Of a stretch of 64,000 bases of DNA, positions 27,955 through 40,211 are shown one piece after another. Under the pieces are notes generated by a model, which had not been told where the DNA came from, did no database searches, and saw nothing but the letters and a program-made list of their open reading frames with translations. The stretch spans positions 372,001 through 436,000 of the forward strand of contig OY723242.1 in the NCBI GenBank assembly GCA_963210315.1, in the 5' to 3' direction. Position numbers and translations under genes: made by a program. Each line of letters opens with the position of its first letter. Within the stretch, counting starts at the first letter, position 1. This stretch comes from Rhynchopus euleeides (Eukaryota > Euglenozoa > Diplonemea > Diplonemida > Diplonemidae).

Positions 27955-29736
27955 TCAGCTGCGCTGTATCATATCGGTCAGCTCGTTCAGCTCCTCGCTG
28001 GCGAAGCTGCCCCTGATTGGGGCACCCTGGGTTCCGGGGGCATCCGGCATCTCTGTGGCTCCGACACCCAGCTCGCCGTCGTCCTGCAGCACGGCAGAGC
28101 GGCGCAGCCCACTGCCGTGCGGGATACGCAGCACGCCAACCGCGACGAGAAACAGCCAGCCCACAAGGCAGATGTAGAACACGGCAAATAGAATTAACGC
28201 GCCGATAACCGCGACAGCCGTCATACCTTCGGTCCTGCTAAACGCGCTTGCAACCAAACCCCCGACAAGGTAGATGTTTGCCAGCACGACGACGGCAGCG
28301 ATGAACCATCCGGCGAGGTGGGTCGCCCGCGAATTCGCCCAGGGCCCCAAGGTATCCCTGCACGACGCGAAATACAGAAGAGGGATGATTGCAAAGGGCA
28401 GCTGCACCGACTGCACCACGTTGAGCCACTCCTGCATCGAGTCCGTGTTCTCCTCCGCAACCACCCCGATGATCAGACCAGGCCCGATTGCGATGGCGCG
28501 TGAGAGCATCGCCCGCTTCCACGCGCTGAGATTGAGGTCGAGATACCCCTGCATGACGTACTGCCCTGCATAGGTCGATGTGACAGTCGCGGCCTGCCCA
28601 GAGGCCAGCAGCCCCACCGCGAAGATGTATTTATACACACTGCTGTCGCCGCCGCGGCACTCGGTGAGCCGATCACCAGCCTCCCACAGCCCAATCGTCT
28701 TGTCGGAGTGATCCCCCACACGGCAGTACGCAAACACGCACACCACGAAGAGGTTGATCACGAAGCTCGCCAGAAGGGCGAGCGAGCTGTCGATCCGGTT
28801 GTAGAAGACCCCCTCGCGCACCTTCCGCGTGTCGCTGGGGTCGATCCCACGGGATAGGACAAGCGCGGAGTGCAGGTAGAGGTTGTGCGGCATGATGACG
28901 GCGCCGATGAGACCCACCGCGGTTGGGACATCGTCCGAAGGCACGGAGGGGATCAGAGCACCCCGTAGAACCTTCCCTTGCGGGGGGAGGTCTATAAAGT
29001 ACTGCGCGCCGAAGGCGACAGACATGATCGCGATGAGCACGCCGAACATCATTTCCAGCTTGCGGACGCACCGATCCATCAGTAGGAATGTGAGGGTGTA
29101 GAGCGCTGTGAGCAGCACGCCCGCCCAAATGGGGATTCGCCCGTCGGAGAGGATTTTCAAGGCGATCGCGGTGCCGATCACCTCTTGGCAGTCGACGCAG
29201 ATGATAGCGATCTCCGCCATCACCCAGAGGGTGTACCGCATGGGGCGGGGGAACTCCTCTGCGCAGTGTTCGGCGAGGTGGCGCCCGCTGCACACCCCGA
29301 GCTTCACCGCCATCATCTGCAGGATCAGCCCCATTATCGTCGCCCAGAGCAGAACCCACAGCAGGGTGTACCCCGTGCGGCTGCCCGCCTGCAGGTCAGC
29401 CTCGATATTGCCGGGATCGAGGTATGCGATAGACATCAGAAACCCAGGCCCCGTGTAGCCCCAGAGGGTCTTCCAGCTGAAGGGGACCTGCCCAACAGGC
29501 GAAGCGCTCCCCTCGCCACCAGGGCTGTCAGCCCCCGGAGGGGACTCGGTGGGTTCCGGGCTTGCGGGGGAGCCCGGCAGCAGACCTACACCGGGTTGGG
29601 ATGCCACCCGCTCCGCTGCAACTGCGGGGGTCGGGTCGCCGTGCGCCGTGGCTGCGGCTGCGGCGGGCGGGGCCAGCTCTGCGTCCCCGGCTTCCTCTCC
29701 CAGGCCCGGTGGAGGTGGCGGCGGTGACGGCGGCAT
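27955..29736 (-). CDS. NRAMP-family divalent metal transporter
   Basis: 593 residues in one exon. NRAMP proteins cotransport Mn2+/Fe2+ with protons across plasma or vacuolar-type membranes. The metal-site motifs are present: DPGN in TM1 (GPGFLMSIAYLDPGNIEADL) and A-x-I-MPHN in TM6 (GAVIMPHNLYLHS), whose Met favours transition metals. The family signature is ASGQAATVTSTYAGQYVMQG, with Ser where many members have Gly, and QSVQLPFAIIPLL matches the TM10 region. About 11-12 hydrophobic helices follow an 86-residue Pro/Ala/Gly-rich N-terminus. The C-terminus (residues about 550-593) is acidic. The ATG at 29736 is the only reasonable start. A TATATA sits 5 nt upstream, too close to serve as an ordinary TATA box. 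It lies between the retrotransposon and the 36-bp repeat gene, on the same strand as the other host genes. Confidence 0.93.
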   Translation of the reverse strand: MPPSPPPPPPGLGEEAGDAELAPPAAAAATAHGDPTPAVAAERVASQPGVGLLPGSPASPEPTESPPGADSPGGEGSASPVGQVPFSWKTLWGYTGPGFLMSIAYLDPGNIEADLQAGSRTGYTLLWVLLWATIMGLILQMMAVKLGVCSGRHLAEHCAEEFPRPMRYTLWVMAEIAIICVDCQEVIGTAIALKILSDGRIPIWAGVLLTALYTLTFLLMDRCVRKLEMMFGVLIAIMSVAFGAQYFIDLPPQGKVLRGALIPSVPSDDVPTAVGLIGAVIMPHNLYLHSALVLSRGIDPSDTRKVREGVFYNRIDSSLALLASFVINLFVVCVFAYCRVGDHSDKTIGLWEAGDRLTECRGGDSSVYKYIFAVGLLASGQAATVTSTYAGQYVMQGYLDLNLSAWKRAMLSRAIAIGPGLIIGVVAEENTDSMQEWLNVVQSVQLPFAIIPLLYFASCRDTLGPWANSRATHLAGWFIAAVVVLANIYLVGGLVASAFSRTEGMTAVAVIGALILFAVFYICLVGWLFLVAVGVLRIPHGSGLRRSAVLQDDGELGVGATEMPDAPGTQGAPIRGSFASEELNELTDMIQRS

Positions 29737-30513
29737 GGTGTATATAGGTTACCCACCCCCCCGCCTACCACCCCGCCCTCGGGGATCAAGCCCCCCTTCC
29801 CCGAGTGGCTGCAAGACAGGGGGGGTTTTGATTGTCGAGAGTGAATGGAAAAATTCTCCAGCAGCAGCACTGTGCGTTTCGTCACAAAATGGGCGTTGTT
29901 TGTGCGCCAAACCCGGGTGAACAACCTCGTGTTTTGCCTGAAATGAAAGTGATGTGAAATGTGCGCACAGTCAAAGCAACTTCGAGTTCGGCCAGCGGAG
30001 GGTGCGTGAGTACAAACAAAGCTGGGGACACGGAGGGAATCCTCACGAAGTGACGGGCGTAAGGTGATGAGGTGTCGCGCTGGACAGACACCGCCCTTAA
30101 AACTGGTTTCAACACACTCACATCTCACATCTTCTCCCTCTCCTGCAGCTCTGGGTGAAGCACCCCCCCCCCCATCTACCCCCCTGCCCAACACCCCACT
30201 ATCTATCTACACGCATGGCGGATCCGGAACACATTCTGCATCACCGGAAGTGGAACCGTCACACAACGTGCTCTAGACACACGCACACCATGCAGGAAAA
30301 TATTGTACAGCGCAACGCCAACACACATCCATCACACCCCCCTCCCCCACAGCACCACCTCACGCTATGCAAGCACGTGGGGTGTTCTCGCGATCGACGA
30401 ATACCCTTCGGCTCTTCTCTTGTTTCCCTTTCAGAATTGCACTAATACACAGTTTCAGCGCAACGCCAACACACATCACACCCCTCTCCCCTCCCCCACA
30501 GCACCACCCCACG
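29737..30513. other. Intergenic region between NRAMP and repeat-protein gene
   Basis: Near 29819-29852 lies ggttttgattgtcgagagtg, shared with 18735-18760, possibly a promoter or repeat motif. 30312-30375 and 30461-30525 are a direct repeat (cgcaacgccaacacacatc ... cccccacagcaccacc). 30379-30420 is a reverse copy of an interspersed repeat also at 48719-48763 and 61348-61392. No gene is seen. Confidence 0.5.
30379..30420 (-). repeat. Interspersed repeat, copy 1
   Basis: The reverse complement reads ...gggtattcgtcgatcgcgag then aacaccccac, matching 61348-61392 and, with an 8-bp gap, 48719-48763. The family is unknown. Confidence 0.7.
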
Positions 30514-33500
30514 CTATGCAGGGGTCCGCTTCAAAGCCTGCAGGACGAGCTGCTTGCTCTCGGAGTATGTTAGTTTCATTCCTGGGGCCACATCGATGAG
30601 GTGGAGCAACAAGGGGAGGCTAGGAAACTTGCGCCGGAAATGCGGGGTCGTCCGGAGGGAGTGCTTCAGATCATGCTTGGTGACGTACCCGGTGCCCCCC
30701 TTGTCGTACTGTGCGAACGCCTCGCTCAGCTTATCCAGCGTGAACGCGATGTAAAAACCCACCGGATCAGGCGCCGGGGCAGCCGCACCTCCGCCGCACC
30801 CTTCCAGCCCGCGGATAGCGCCACCACCACCACCACCACCACCACCACCCTCCCGTGCAACACCATGCAGCCCCTCCTCGGAGTGGATGCCGCTATGCCG
30901 AGGCGCAGATGCGGGGGAGTACCCGGCCCCCCTTTCCTCCGGTGCTGCGGCCGACGCCTCCCACAAGATGTCCCGTTCCCCACGGGGTGTCCTCACCCCA
31001 GCGGGCCCGGTGGGTCCCAATGCGCTGGTGGCATAGCCGGAACCCGGGTCGTGGCGATGTTGCTGCTGCTGCTGCGTCGACCTCGGGGGAGACAGCCCCC
31101 GGAGCTGCACTGCGGGGTGGCGCCCTCCTGCTTTGGCCCCACCCCCGAGCGCCTGCTCCGCCAGCGCAGCCTCCCTGTGGCACAGCGCCTGCTCCGCCAG
31201 CGCAGCCTCCCTGTGGCACAGCGCCCGCTCCGCCAGCGCAGCCTCCCTGTGGCACAGCGCCTGCTCCGCCAGCGCAGCCTCCCTGTGGCACAGCGCCTGC
31301 TCCGCCAGCGCAGCCTCCCTGTGGCACAGCGCCTGCTCCGCCAGCGCAGCCTCCCTGTGGCACAGCGCCTGCTCCGCCAGCGCAGCCTCCCTGTGGCACA
31401 GCGCCTGCTCCGCCAGCGCAGCCTCCCTGTGGCACAGCGCCCGCTCCGCCAGCGCAGCCTCCCTGTGGCACAGCGCCCGCTCCGCCAGCGCAGCCTCCCT
31501 GTGGCACAGCGCCTGCTCCGCCAGCGCAGCCTCCCTGTGGCACAGCGCCTGCTCCGCCAGCGCAGCCTCCCTGTGGCACAGCGCCTGCTCCGCCAGCGCA
31601 GCCTCCCTGTGGCACAGCGCCCGCTCCGCCAGCGCAGCCTCCCTGTGGCACAGCGCCTGCTCCGCCAGCGCAGCCTCCCTGTGGCACAGCGCCCGCTCCG
31701 CCAGCGCAGCCTCCCTGTGGCACAGCGCCTGCTCCGCCAGCGCAGCCTCCCTGTGGCACAGCGCCCGCTCCGCCAGCACAGCCTCCCTGTGGCACAGCGC
31801 CCGCTCCGCCAGCGCAGCCTCCCTGTGGCACAGCGCCTGCTCCGCCAGCGCAGCCTCCCTGTGGCACAGCGCCTGCTCCGCCAGCGCAGCCTCCCTGTGG
31901 CACAGCGCCCGCTCCGCCAGCACAGCCTCCCTGTGGCACAGCGCCCGCTCCGCCAGCGCAGCCTCCCTGTGGCACAGCGCCTGCTCCGCCAGCGCAGCCT
32001 CCCTGTGGCACAGCGCCCGCTCCGCCAGCGCAGCCTCCCTGTGGCACAGCGCCTGCTCCGCCAGCGCAGCCTCCCTGTGGCACAGCGCCCGCTCCGCCAG
32101 CGCAGCCTCCCTGTGGCACAGCGCCTGCTCCGCCAGCGCAGCCTCCCTGTGGCACAGCGCCTGCTCCGCCAGCGCAGCCTCCCTGTGGCACAGCGCCTGC
32201 TCCGCCAGCGCAGCCTCCCTGTGGCACAGCGCCTGCTCCGCCAGCGCAGCCTCCCTGTGGCACAGCGCCTGCTCCGCCAGCGCAGCCTCCCTGTGGCACA
32301 GCGCCCGCTCCGCCAGCGCAGCCTCCCTGTGGCACAGCGCCTGCTCCGCCAGCGCAGCCTCCCTGTGGCACAGCGCCTGCTCCGCCAGCGCAGCCTCCCT
32401 GTGGCACAGCGCCTGCTCCGCCAGCGCAGCCTCCCTGTGGCACAGCGCCCGCTCCGCCAGCGCAGCCTCCCTGTGGCACAGCGCCTGCTCCGCCAGCGCA
32501 GCCTCCCTGTGGCACAGCGCCCGCTCCGCCAGCGCAGCCTCCCTGTGGCACAGCGCCTGCTCCGCCAGCGCAGCCTCCCTGTGGCACAGCGCCCGCTCCG
32601 CCAGCACAGCCTCCCTGTGGCACAGCGCCCGCTCCGCCAGCGCAGCCTCCCTGTGGCACAGCGCCTGCTCCGCCAGCGCAGCCTCCCTGTGGCACAGCGC
32701 CTGCTCCGCCAGCGCAGCCTCCCTGTGGCACAGCGCCTGCTCCGCCAGCGCAGCCTCCCTGTGGCACAGCGCCCGCTCCGCCAGCGCAGCCTCCCTGTGG
32801 CACAGCGCCCGCTCCGCCAGCGCAGCCTCCCTGTGGCACAGCGCCTGCTCCGCCAGCGCAGCCTCCCTGTGGCACAGCGCCTGCTCCGCCAGCGCAGCCT
32901 CCCTGTGGCACAGCGCCTGCTCCGCCAGCGCAGCCTCCCTGTGGCACAGCGCCTGCTCCGCCAGCGCAGCCTCCCTGTGGCACAGCGCCCGCTCCGCCAG
33001 CGCAGCCTCCCTGTGGCACAGCGCCTGCTCCGCCAGCGCAGCCTCCCTGTGGCACAGCGCCCGCTCCGCCAGCGCAGCCTCCCTGTGGCACAGCGCCTGC
33101 TCCGCCAGCGCAGCCTCCCTGTGGCACAGCGCCTGCTCCGCCAGCGCAGCCTCCCTGTGGCACAGCGCCCGCTCCGCCAGCGCAGCCTCCCTGTGGCACA
33201 GCGCCTGCTCCGCCAGCGCAGCCTCCCTGTGGCACAGCGCCTGCTCCGCCAGCGCAGCCTCCCTGTGGCACAGCGCCCGCTCCGCCAGCGCAGCCTCCCT
33301 GTGGCACAGCGCCTGCTCCGCCAGCGCAGCCTCCCTGTGGCACAGCGCCTGCTCCGCCAGCGCAGCCTCCCTGTGGCACAGCGCCCGCTCCGCCAGCGCA
33401 GCCTCCCTGTGGCACAGCGCCTGCTCCGCCAGCGCAGCCTCCCTGTGGCACAGCGCCTGCTCCGCCAGCGCAGCCTCCCTGTGGCACAGCGCCCGCTCCG

Positions 33501-36500
33501 CCAGCGCAGCCTCCCTGTGGCACAGCGCCTGCTCCGCCAGCGCAGCCTCCCTGTGGCACAGCGCCTGCTCCGCCAGCGCAGCCTCCCTGTGGCACAGCGC
33601 CTGCTCCGCCAGCGCAGCCTCCCTGTGGCACAGCGCCTGCTCCGCCAGCGCAGCCTCCCTGTGGCACAGCGCCCGCTCCGCCAGCGCAGCCTCCCTGTGG
33701 CACAGCGCCTGCTCCGCCAGCGCAGCCTCCCTGTGGCACAGCGCCCGCTCCGCCAGCGCAGCCTCCCTGTGGCACAGCGCCTGCTCCGCCAGCGCAGCCT
33801 CCCTGTGGCACAGCGCCTGCTCCGCCAGCGCAGCCTCCCTGTGGCACAGCGCCCGCTCCGCCAGCGCAGCCTCCCTGTGGCACAGCGCCTGCTCCGCCAG
33901 CGCAGCCTCCCTGTGGCACAGCGCCTGCTCCGCCAGCGCAGCCTCCCTGTGGCACAGCGCCTGCTCCGCCAGCGCAGCCTCCCTGTGGCACAGCGCCCGC
34001 TCCGCCAGCGCAGCCTCCCTGTGGCACAGCGCCTGCTCCGCCAGCGCAGCCTCCCTGTGGCACAGCGCCCGCTCCGCCAGCGCAGCCTCCCTGTGGCACA
34101 GCGCCTGCTCCGCCAGCGCAGCCTCCCTGTGGCACAGCGCCTGCTCCGCCAGCGCAGCCTCCCTGTGGCACAGCGCCTGCTCCGCCAGCGCAGCCTCCCT
34201 GTGGCACAGCGCCCGCTCCGCCAGCGCAGCCTCCCTGTGGCACAGCGCCCGCTCCGCCAGCGCAGCCTCCCTGTGGCACAGCGCCTGCTCCGCCAGCGCA
34301 GCCTCCCTGTGGCACAGCGCCTGCTCCGCCAGCGCAGCCTCCCTGTGGCACAGCGCCTGCTCCGCCAGCGCAGCCTCCCTGTGGCACAGCGCCTGCTCCG
34401 CCAGCGCAGCCTCCCTGTGGCACAGCGCCTGCTCCGCCAGCGCAGCCTCCCTGTGGCACAGCGCCCGCTCCGCCAGCGCAGCCTCCCTGTGGCACAGCGC
34501 CTGCTCCGCCAGCGCAGCCTCCCTGTGGCACAGCGCCTGCTCCGCCAGCGCAGCCTCCCTGTGGCACAGCGCCTGCTCCGCCAGCGCAGCCTCCCTGTGG
34601 CACAGCGCCCGCTCCGCCAGCGCAGCCTCCCTGTGGCACAGCGCCCGCTCCGCCAGCACAGCCTCCCTGTGGCACAGCGCCCGCTCCGCCAGCGCAGCCT
34701 CCCTGTGGCACAGCGCCTGCTCCGCCAGCGCAGCCTCCCTGTGGCACAGCGCCTGCTCCGCCAGCGCAGCCTCCCTGTGGCACAGCGCCCGCTCCGCCAG
34801 CGCAGCCTCCCTGTGGCACAGCGCCTGCTCCGCCAGCGCAGCCTCCCTGTGGCACAGCGCCCGCTCCGCCAGCGCAGCCTCCCTGTGGCACAGCGCCTGC
34901 TCCGCCAGCGCAGCCTCCCTGTGGCACAGCGCCTGCTCCGCCAGCGCAGCCTCCCTGTGGCACAGCGCCTGCTCCGCCAGCGCAGCCTCCCTGTGGCACA
35001 GCGCCTGCTCCGCCAGCGCAGCCTCCCTGTGGCACAGCGCCTGCTCCGCCAGCGCAGCCTCCCTGTGGCACAGCGCCTGCTCCGCCAGCGCAGCCTCCCT
35101 GTGGCACAGCGCCCGCTCCGCCAGCGCAGCCTCCCTGTGGCACAGCGCCCGCTCCGCCAGCGCAGCCTCCCTGTGGCACAGCGCCCGCTCCGCCAGCACA
35201 GCCTCCCTGTGGCACAGCGCCCGCTCCGCCAGCGCAGCCTCCCTGTGGCACAGCGCCCGCTCCGCCAGCACAGCCTCCCTGTGGCACAGCGCCCGCTCCG
35301 CCAGCGCAGCCTCCCTGTGGCACAGCGCCTGCTCCGCCAGCGCAGCCTCCCTGTGGCACAGCGCCTGCTCCGCCAGCGCAGCCTCCCTGTGGCACAGCGC
35401 CTGCTCCGCCAGCGCAGCCTCCCTGTGGCACAGCGCCTGCTCCGCCAGCGCAGCCTCCCTGTGGCACAGCGCCCGCTCCGCCAGCGCAGCCTCCCTGTGG
35501 CACAGCGCCTGCTCCGCCAGCGCAGCCTCCCTGTGGCACAGCGCCCGCTCCGCCAGCGCAGCCTCCCTGTGGCACAGCGCCTGCTCCGCCAGCGCAGCCT
35601 CCCTGTGGCACAGCGCCTGCTCCGCCAGCGCAGCCTCCCTGTGGCACAGCGCCCGCTCCGCCAGCGCAGCCTCCCTGTGGCACAGCGCCTGCTCCGCCAG
35701 CGCAGCCTCCCTGTGGCACAGCGCCTGCTCCGCCAGCGCAGCCTCCCTGTGGCACAGCGCCTGCTCCGCCAGCGCAGCCTCCCTGTGGCACAGCGCCCGC
35801 TCCGCCAGCGCAGCCTCCCTGTGGCACAGCGCCTGCTCCGCCAGCGCAGCCTCCCTGTGGCACAGCGCCCGCTCCGCCAGCGCAGCCTCCCTGTGGCACA
35901 GCGCCTGCTCCGCCAGCGCAGCCTCCCTGTGGCACAGCGCCTGCTCCGCCAGCGCAGCCTCCCTGTGGCACAGCGCCTGCTCCGCCAGCGCAGCCTCCCT
36001 GTGGCACAGCGCCCGCTCCGCCAGCGCAGCCTCCCTGTGGCACAGCGCCCGCTCCGCCAGCGCAGCCTCCCTGTGGCACAGCGCCTGCTCCGCCAGCGCA
36101 GCCTCCCTGTGGCACAGCGCCTGCTCCGCCAGCGCAGCCTCCCTGTGGCACAGCGCCTGCTCCGCCAGCGCAGCCTCCCTGTGGCACAGCGCCTGCTCCG
36201 CCAGCGCAGCCTCCCTGTGGCACAGCGCCTGCTCCGCCAGCGCAGCCTCCCTGTGGCACAGCGCCCGCTCCGCCAGCGCAGCCTCCCTGTGGCACAGCGC
36301 CTGCTCCGCCAGCGCAGCCTCCCTGTGGCACAGCGCCTGCTCCGCCAGCGCAGCCTCCCTGTGGCACAGCGCCTGCTCCGCCAGCGCAGCCTCCCTGTGG
36401 CACAGCGCCCGCTCCGCCAGCGCAGCCTCCCTGTGGCACAGCGCCCGCTCCGCCAGCACAGCCTCCCTGTGGCACAGCGCCCGCTCCGCCAGCGCAGCCT

Positions 36501-39500
36501 CCCTGTGGCACAGCGCCTGCTCCGCCAGCGCAGCCTCCCTGTGGCACAGCGCCTGCTCCGCCAGCGCAGCCTCCCTGTGGCACAGCGCCCGCTCCGCCAG
36601 CGCAGCCTCCCTGTGGCACAGCGCCTGCTCCGCCAGCGCAGCCTCCCTGTGGCACAGCGCCCGCTCCGCCAGCGCAGCCTCCCTGTGGCACAGCGCCTGC
36701 TCCGCCAGCGCAGCCTCCCTGTGGCACAGCGCCTGCTCCGCCAGCGCAGCCTCCCTGTGGCACAGCGCCTGCTCCGCCAGCGCAGCCTCCCTGTGGCACA
36801 GCGCCCGCTCCGCCAGCGCAGCCTCCCTGTGGCACAGCGCCTGCTCCGCCAGCGCAGCCTCCCTGTGGCACAGCGCCTGCTCCGCCAGCGCAGCCTCCCT
36901 GTGGCACAGCGCCTGCTCCGCCAGCGCAGCCTCCCTGTGGCACAGCGCCCGCTCCGCCAGCGCAGCCTCCCTGTGGCACAGCGCCCGCTCCGCCAGCGCA
37001 GCCTCCCTGTGGCACAGCGCCCGCTCCGCCAGCACAGCCTCCCTGTGGCACAGCGCCCGCTCCGCCAGCGCAGCCTCCCTGTGGCACAGCGCCCGCTCCG
37101 CCAGCACAGCCTCCCTGTGGCACAGCGCCCGCTCCGCCAGCGCAGCCTCCCTGTGGCACAGCGCCTGCTCCGCCAGCGCAGCCTCCCTGTGGCACAGCGC
37201 CTGCTCCGCCAGCGCAGCCTCCCTGTGGCACAGCGCCCGCTCCGCCAGCGCAGCCTCCCTGTGGCACAGCGCCTGCTCCGCCAGCGCAGCCTCCCTGTGG
37301 CACAGCGCCCGCTCCGCCAGCGCAGCCTCCCTGTGGCACAGCGCCTGCTCCGCCAGCGCAGCCTCCCTGTGGCACAGCGCCTGCTCCGCCAGCGCAGCCT
37401 CCCTGTGGCACAGCGCCTGCTCCGCCAGCGCAGCCTCCCTGTGGCACAGCGCCCGCTCCACCAGCGCAGCCTCCCTGTGGCACAGCGCCTGCTCCGCCAG
37501 CGCAGCCTCCCTGTGGCACAGCGCCTGCTCCGCCAGCGCAGCCTCCCTGTGGCACAGCGCCTGCTCCGCCAGCGCAGCCTCCCTGTGGCACAGCGCCCGC
37601 TCCGCCAGCGCAGCCTCCCTGTGGCACAGCGCCCGCTCCGCCAGCGCAGCCTCCCTGTGGCACAGCGCCTGCTCCGCCAGCGCAGCCTCCCTGTGGCACA
37701 GCGCCTGCTCCGCCAGCGCAGCCTCCCTGTGGCACAGCGCCTGCTCCGCCAGCGCAGCCTCCCTGTGGCACAGCGCCTGCTCCGCCAGCGCAGCCTCCCT
37801 GTGGCACAGCGCCCGCTCCGCCAGCGCAGCCTCCCTGTGGCACAGCGCCTGCTCCGCCAGCGCAGCCTCCCTGTGGCACAGCGCCCGCTCCGCCAGCGCA
37901 GCCTCCCTGTGGCACAGCGCCTGCTCCGCCAGCGCAGCCTCCCTGTGGCACAGCGCCTGCTCCGCCAGCGCAGCCTCCCTGTGGCACAGCGCCCGCTCCG
38001 CCAGCGCAGCCTCCCTGTGGCACAGCGCCCGCTCCGCCAGCGCAGCCTCCCTGTGGCACAGCGCCCGCTCCGCCAGCACAGCCTCCCTGTGGCACAGCGC
38101 CCGCTCCGCCAGCGCAGCCTCCCTGTGGCACAGCGCCTGCTCCGCCAGCGCAGCCTCCCTGTGGCACAGCGCCTGCTCCGCCAGCGCAGCCTCCCTGTGG
38201 CACAGCGCCTGCTCCGCCAGCGCAGCCTCCCTGTGGCACAGCGCCCGCTCCGCCAGCGCAGCCTCCCTGTGGCACAGCGCCTGCTCCGCCAGCGCAGCCT
38301 CCCTGTGGCACAGCGCCTGCTCCGCCAGCGCAGCCTCCCTGTGGCACAGCGCCTGCTCCGCCAGCGCAGCCTCCCTGTGGCACAGCGCCCGCTCCGCCAG
38401 CGCAGCCTCCCTGTGGCACAGCGCCCGCTCCGCCAGCACAGCCTCCCTGTGGCACAGCGCCTGCTCCGCCAGCGCAGCCTCCCTGTGGCACAGCGCCCGC
38501 TCCGCCAGCGCAGCCTCCCTGTGGCACAGCGCCCGCTCCGCCAGCGCAGCCTCCCTGTGGCACAGCGCCTGCTCCGCCAGCGCAGCCTCCCTGTGGCACA
38601 GCGCCTGCTCCGCCAGCGCAGCCTCCCTGTGGCACAGCGCCTGCTCCGCCAGCGCAGCCTCCCTGTGGCACAGCGCCCGCTCCGCCAGCGCAGCCTCCCT
38701 GTGGCACAGCGCCTGCTCCGCCAGCGCAGCCTCCCTGTGGCACAGCGCCTGCTCCGCCAGCGCAGCCTCCCTGTGGCACAGCGCCTGCTCCGCCAGCGCA
38801 GCCTCCCTGTGGCACAGCGCCTGCTCCGCCAGCGCAGCCTCCCTGTGGCACAGCGCCCGCTCCGCCAGCGCAGCCTCCCTGTGGCACAGCGCCTGCTCCG
38901 CCAGCGCAGCCTCCCTGTGGCACAGCGCCCGCTCCGCCAGCGCAGCCTCCCTGTGGCACAGCGCCTGCTCCGCCAGCGCAGCCTCCCTGTGGCACAGCGC
39001 CTGCTCCGCCAGCGCAGCCTCCCTGTGGCACAGCGCCCGCTCCGCCAGCGCAGCCTCCCTGTGGCACAGCGCCCGCTCCGCCAGCGCAGCCTCCCTGTGG
39101 CACAGCGCCCGCTCCGCCAGCACAGCCTCCCTGTGGCACAGCGCCCGCTCCGCCAGCGCAGCCTCCCTGTGGCACAGCGCCTGCTCCGCCAGCGCAGCCT
39201 CCCTGTGGCACAGCGCCTGCTCCGCCAGCGCAGCCTCCCTGTGGCACAGCGCCTGCTCCGCCAGCGCAGCCTCCCTGTGGCACAGCGCCCGCTCCGCCAG
39301 CGCAGCCTCCCTGTGGCACAGCGCCTGCTCCGCCAGCGCAGCCTCCCTGTGGCACAGCGCCTGCTCCGCCAGCGCAGCCTCCCTGTGGCACAGCGCCTGC
39401 TCCGCCAGCGCAGCCTCCCTGTGGCACAGCGCCCGCTCCGCCAGCGCAGCCTCCCTGTGGCACAGCGCCCGCTCCGCCAGCACAGCCTCCCTGTGGCACA

Positions 39501-40211
39501 GCGCCTGCTCCGCCAGCGCAGCCTCCCTGTGGCACAGCGCCCGCTCCGCCAGCGCAGCCTCCCTGTGGCACAGCGCCCGCTCCGCCAGCGCAGCCTCCCT
39601 GTGGCACAGCGCCTGCTCCGCCAGCGCAGCCTCCCTGTGGCACAGCGCCTGCTCCGCCAGCGCAGCCTCCCTGTGGCACAGCGCCTGCTCCGCCAGCGCA
39701 GCCTCCCTGTGGCACAGCGCCCGCTCCGCCAGCGCAGCCTCCCTGTGGCACAGCGCCTGCTCCGCCAGCGCAGCCTCCCTGTGGCACAGCGCCTGCTCCG
39801 CCAGCGCAGCCTCCCTGTGGCACAGCGCCTGCTCCGCCAGCGCAGCCTCCCTGTGGCACAGCGCCTGCTCCGCCAGCGCAGCCTCCCTGTGGCACAGCGC
39901 CCGCTCCGCCAGCGCAGCCTCCCTGTGGCACAGCGCCTGCTCCGCCAGCGCAGCCTCCCTGTGGCACAGCGCCCGCTCCGCCAGCGCAGCCTCCCTGTGG
40001 CACAGCGCCTGCTCCGCCAGCGCAGCCTCCCTGTGGCACAGCGCCCGCTCCGCCAGCGCAGCCTCCCTGTGGCACAGCGCCTGCTCCGCCAGCGCAGCCT
40101 CCCTGTGGCACAGCGCCTGCTCCGCCAGCGCAGCCTCCCTGTGGCACAGCGCCTGCTCCGCCAGCGCAGCCTCCCTGTGGCACAGCGCCCGCTCCGCCAG
40201 CGCAGCCTCCC
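30514..40211 (-). CDS. Giant 12-residue-repeat protein with EF-hand-like C-terminus (5' end disrupted)
   Basis: The frame REAALAE(Q/R)ALCH is repeated about 252 times. It is followed by a Gly/Pro/Gln-rich linker (poly-Q from CTG repeats, poly-G from CCA repeats) and then a C-terminal domain of about 100 residues: FTLDKLSEAFAQYDKGGTGY, VTKHDLKHSLRTTP and a second helix-loop-like part, ending KRTPA. The DKGGTGYVTKHD loop resembles an EF-hand but lacks an acidic residue at loop position 3 and has Asp at position 12, so calcium binding is doubtful. The repeat favours alpha-helix and places Cys-His every 12 residues. The open frame continues to 40560 only because it runs through a SINE inserted at 40212; the original N-terminus is lost. 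Function is unknown. It is either a very long fibrous protein or a pseudogene whose repeat has no stops. Confidence 0.6.
31149..40211 (-). repeat. 36-bp minisatellite, about 252 copies
   Basis: The unit (plus strand) is gcctgctccgccagcgcagc followed by ctccctgtggcacagc, over 9063 bp. Copies differ mainly at one site (cctgct/cccgct, coding Q/R on the minus strand) and rarely at cagcgca/cagcaca (13 copies or so) plus a single ctccacc near 37458. The length is an exact codon multiple and no frame on either strand contains a stop. Confidence 0.97.
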
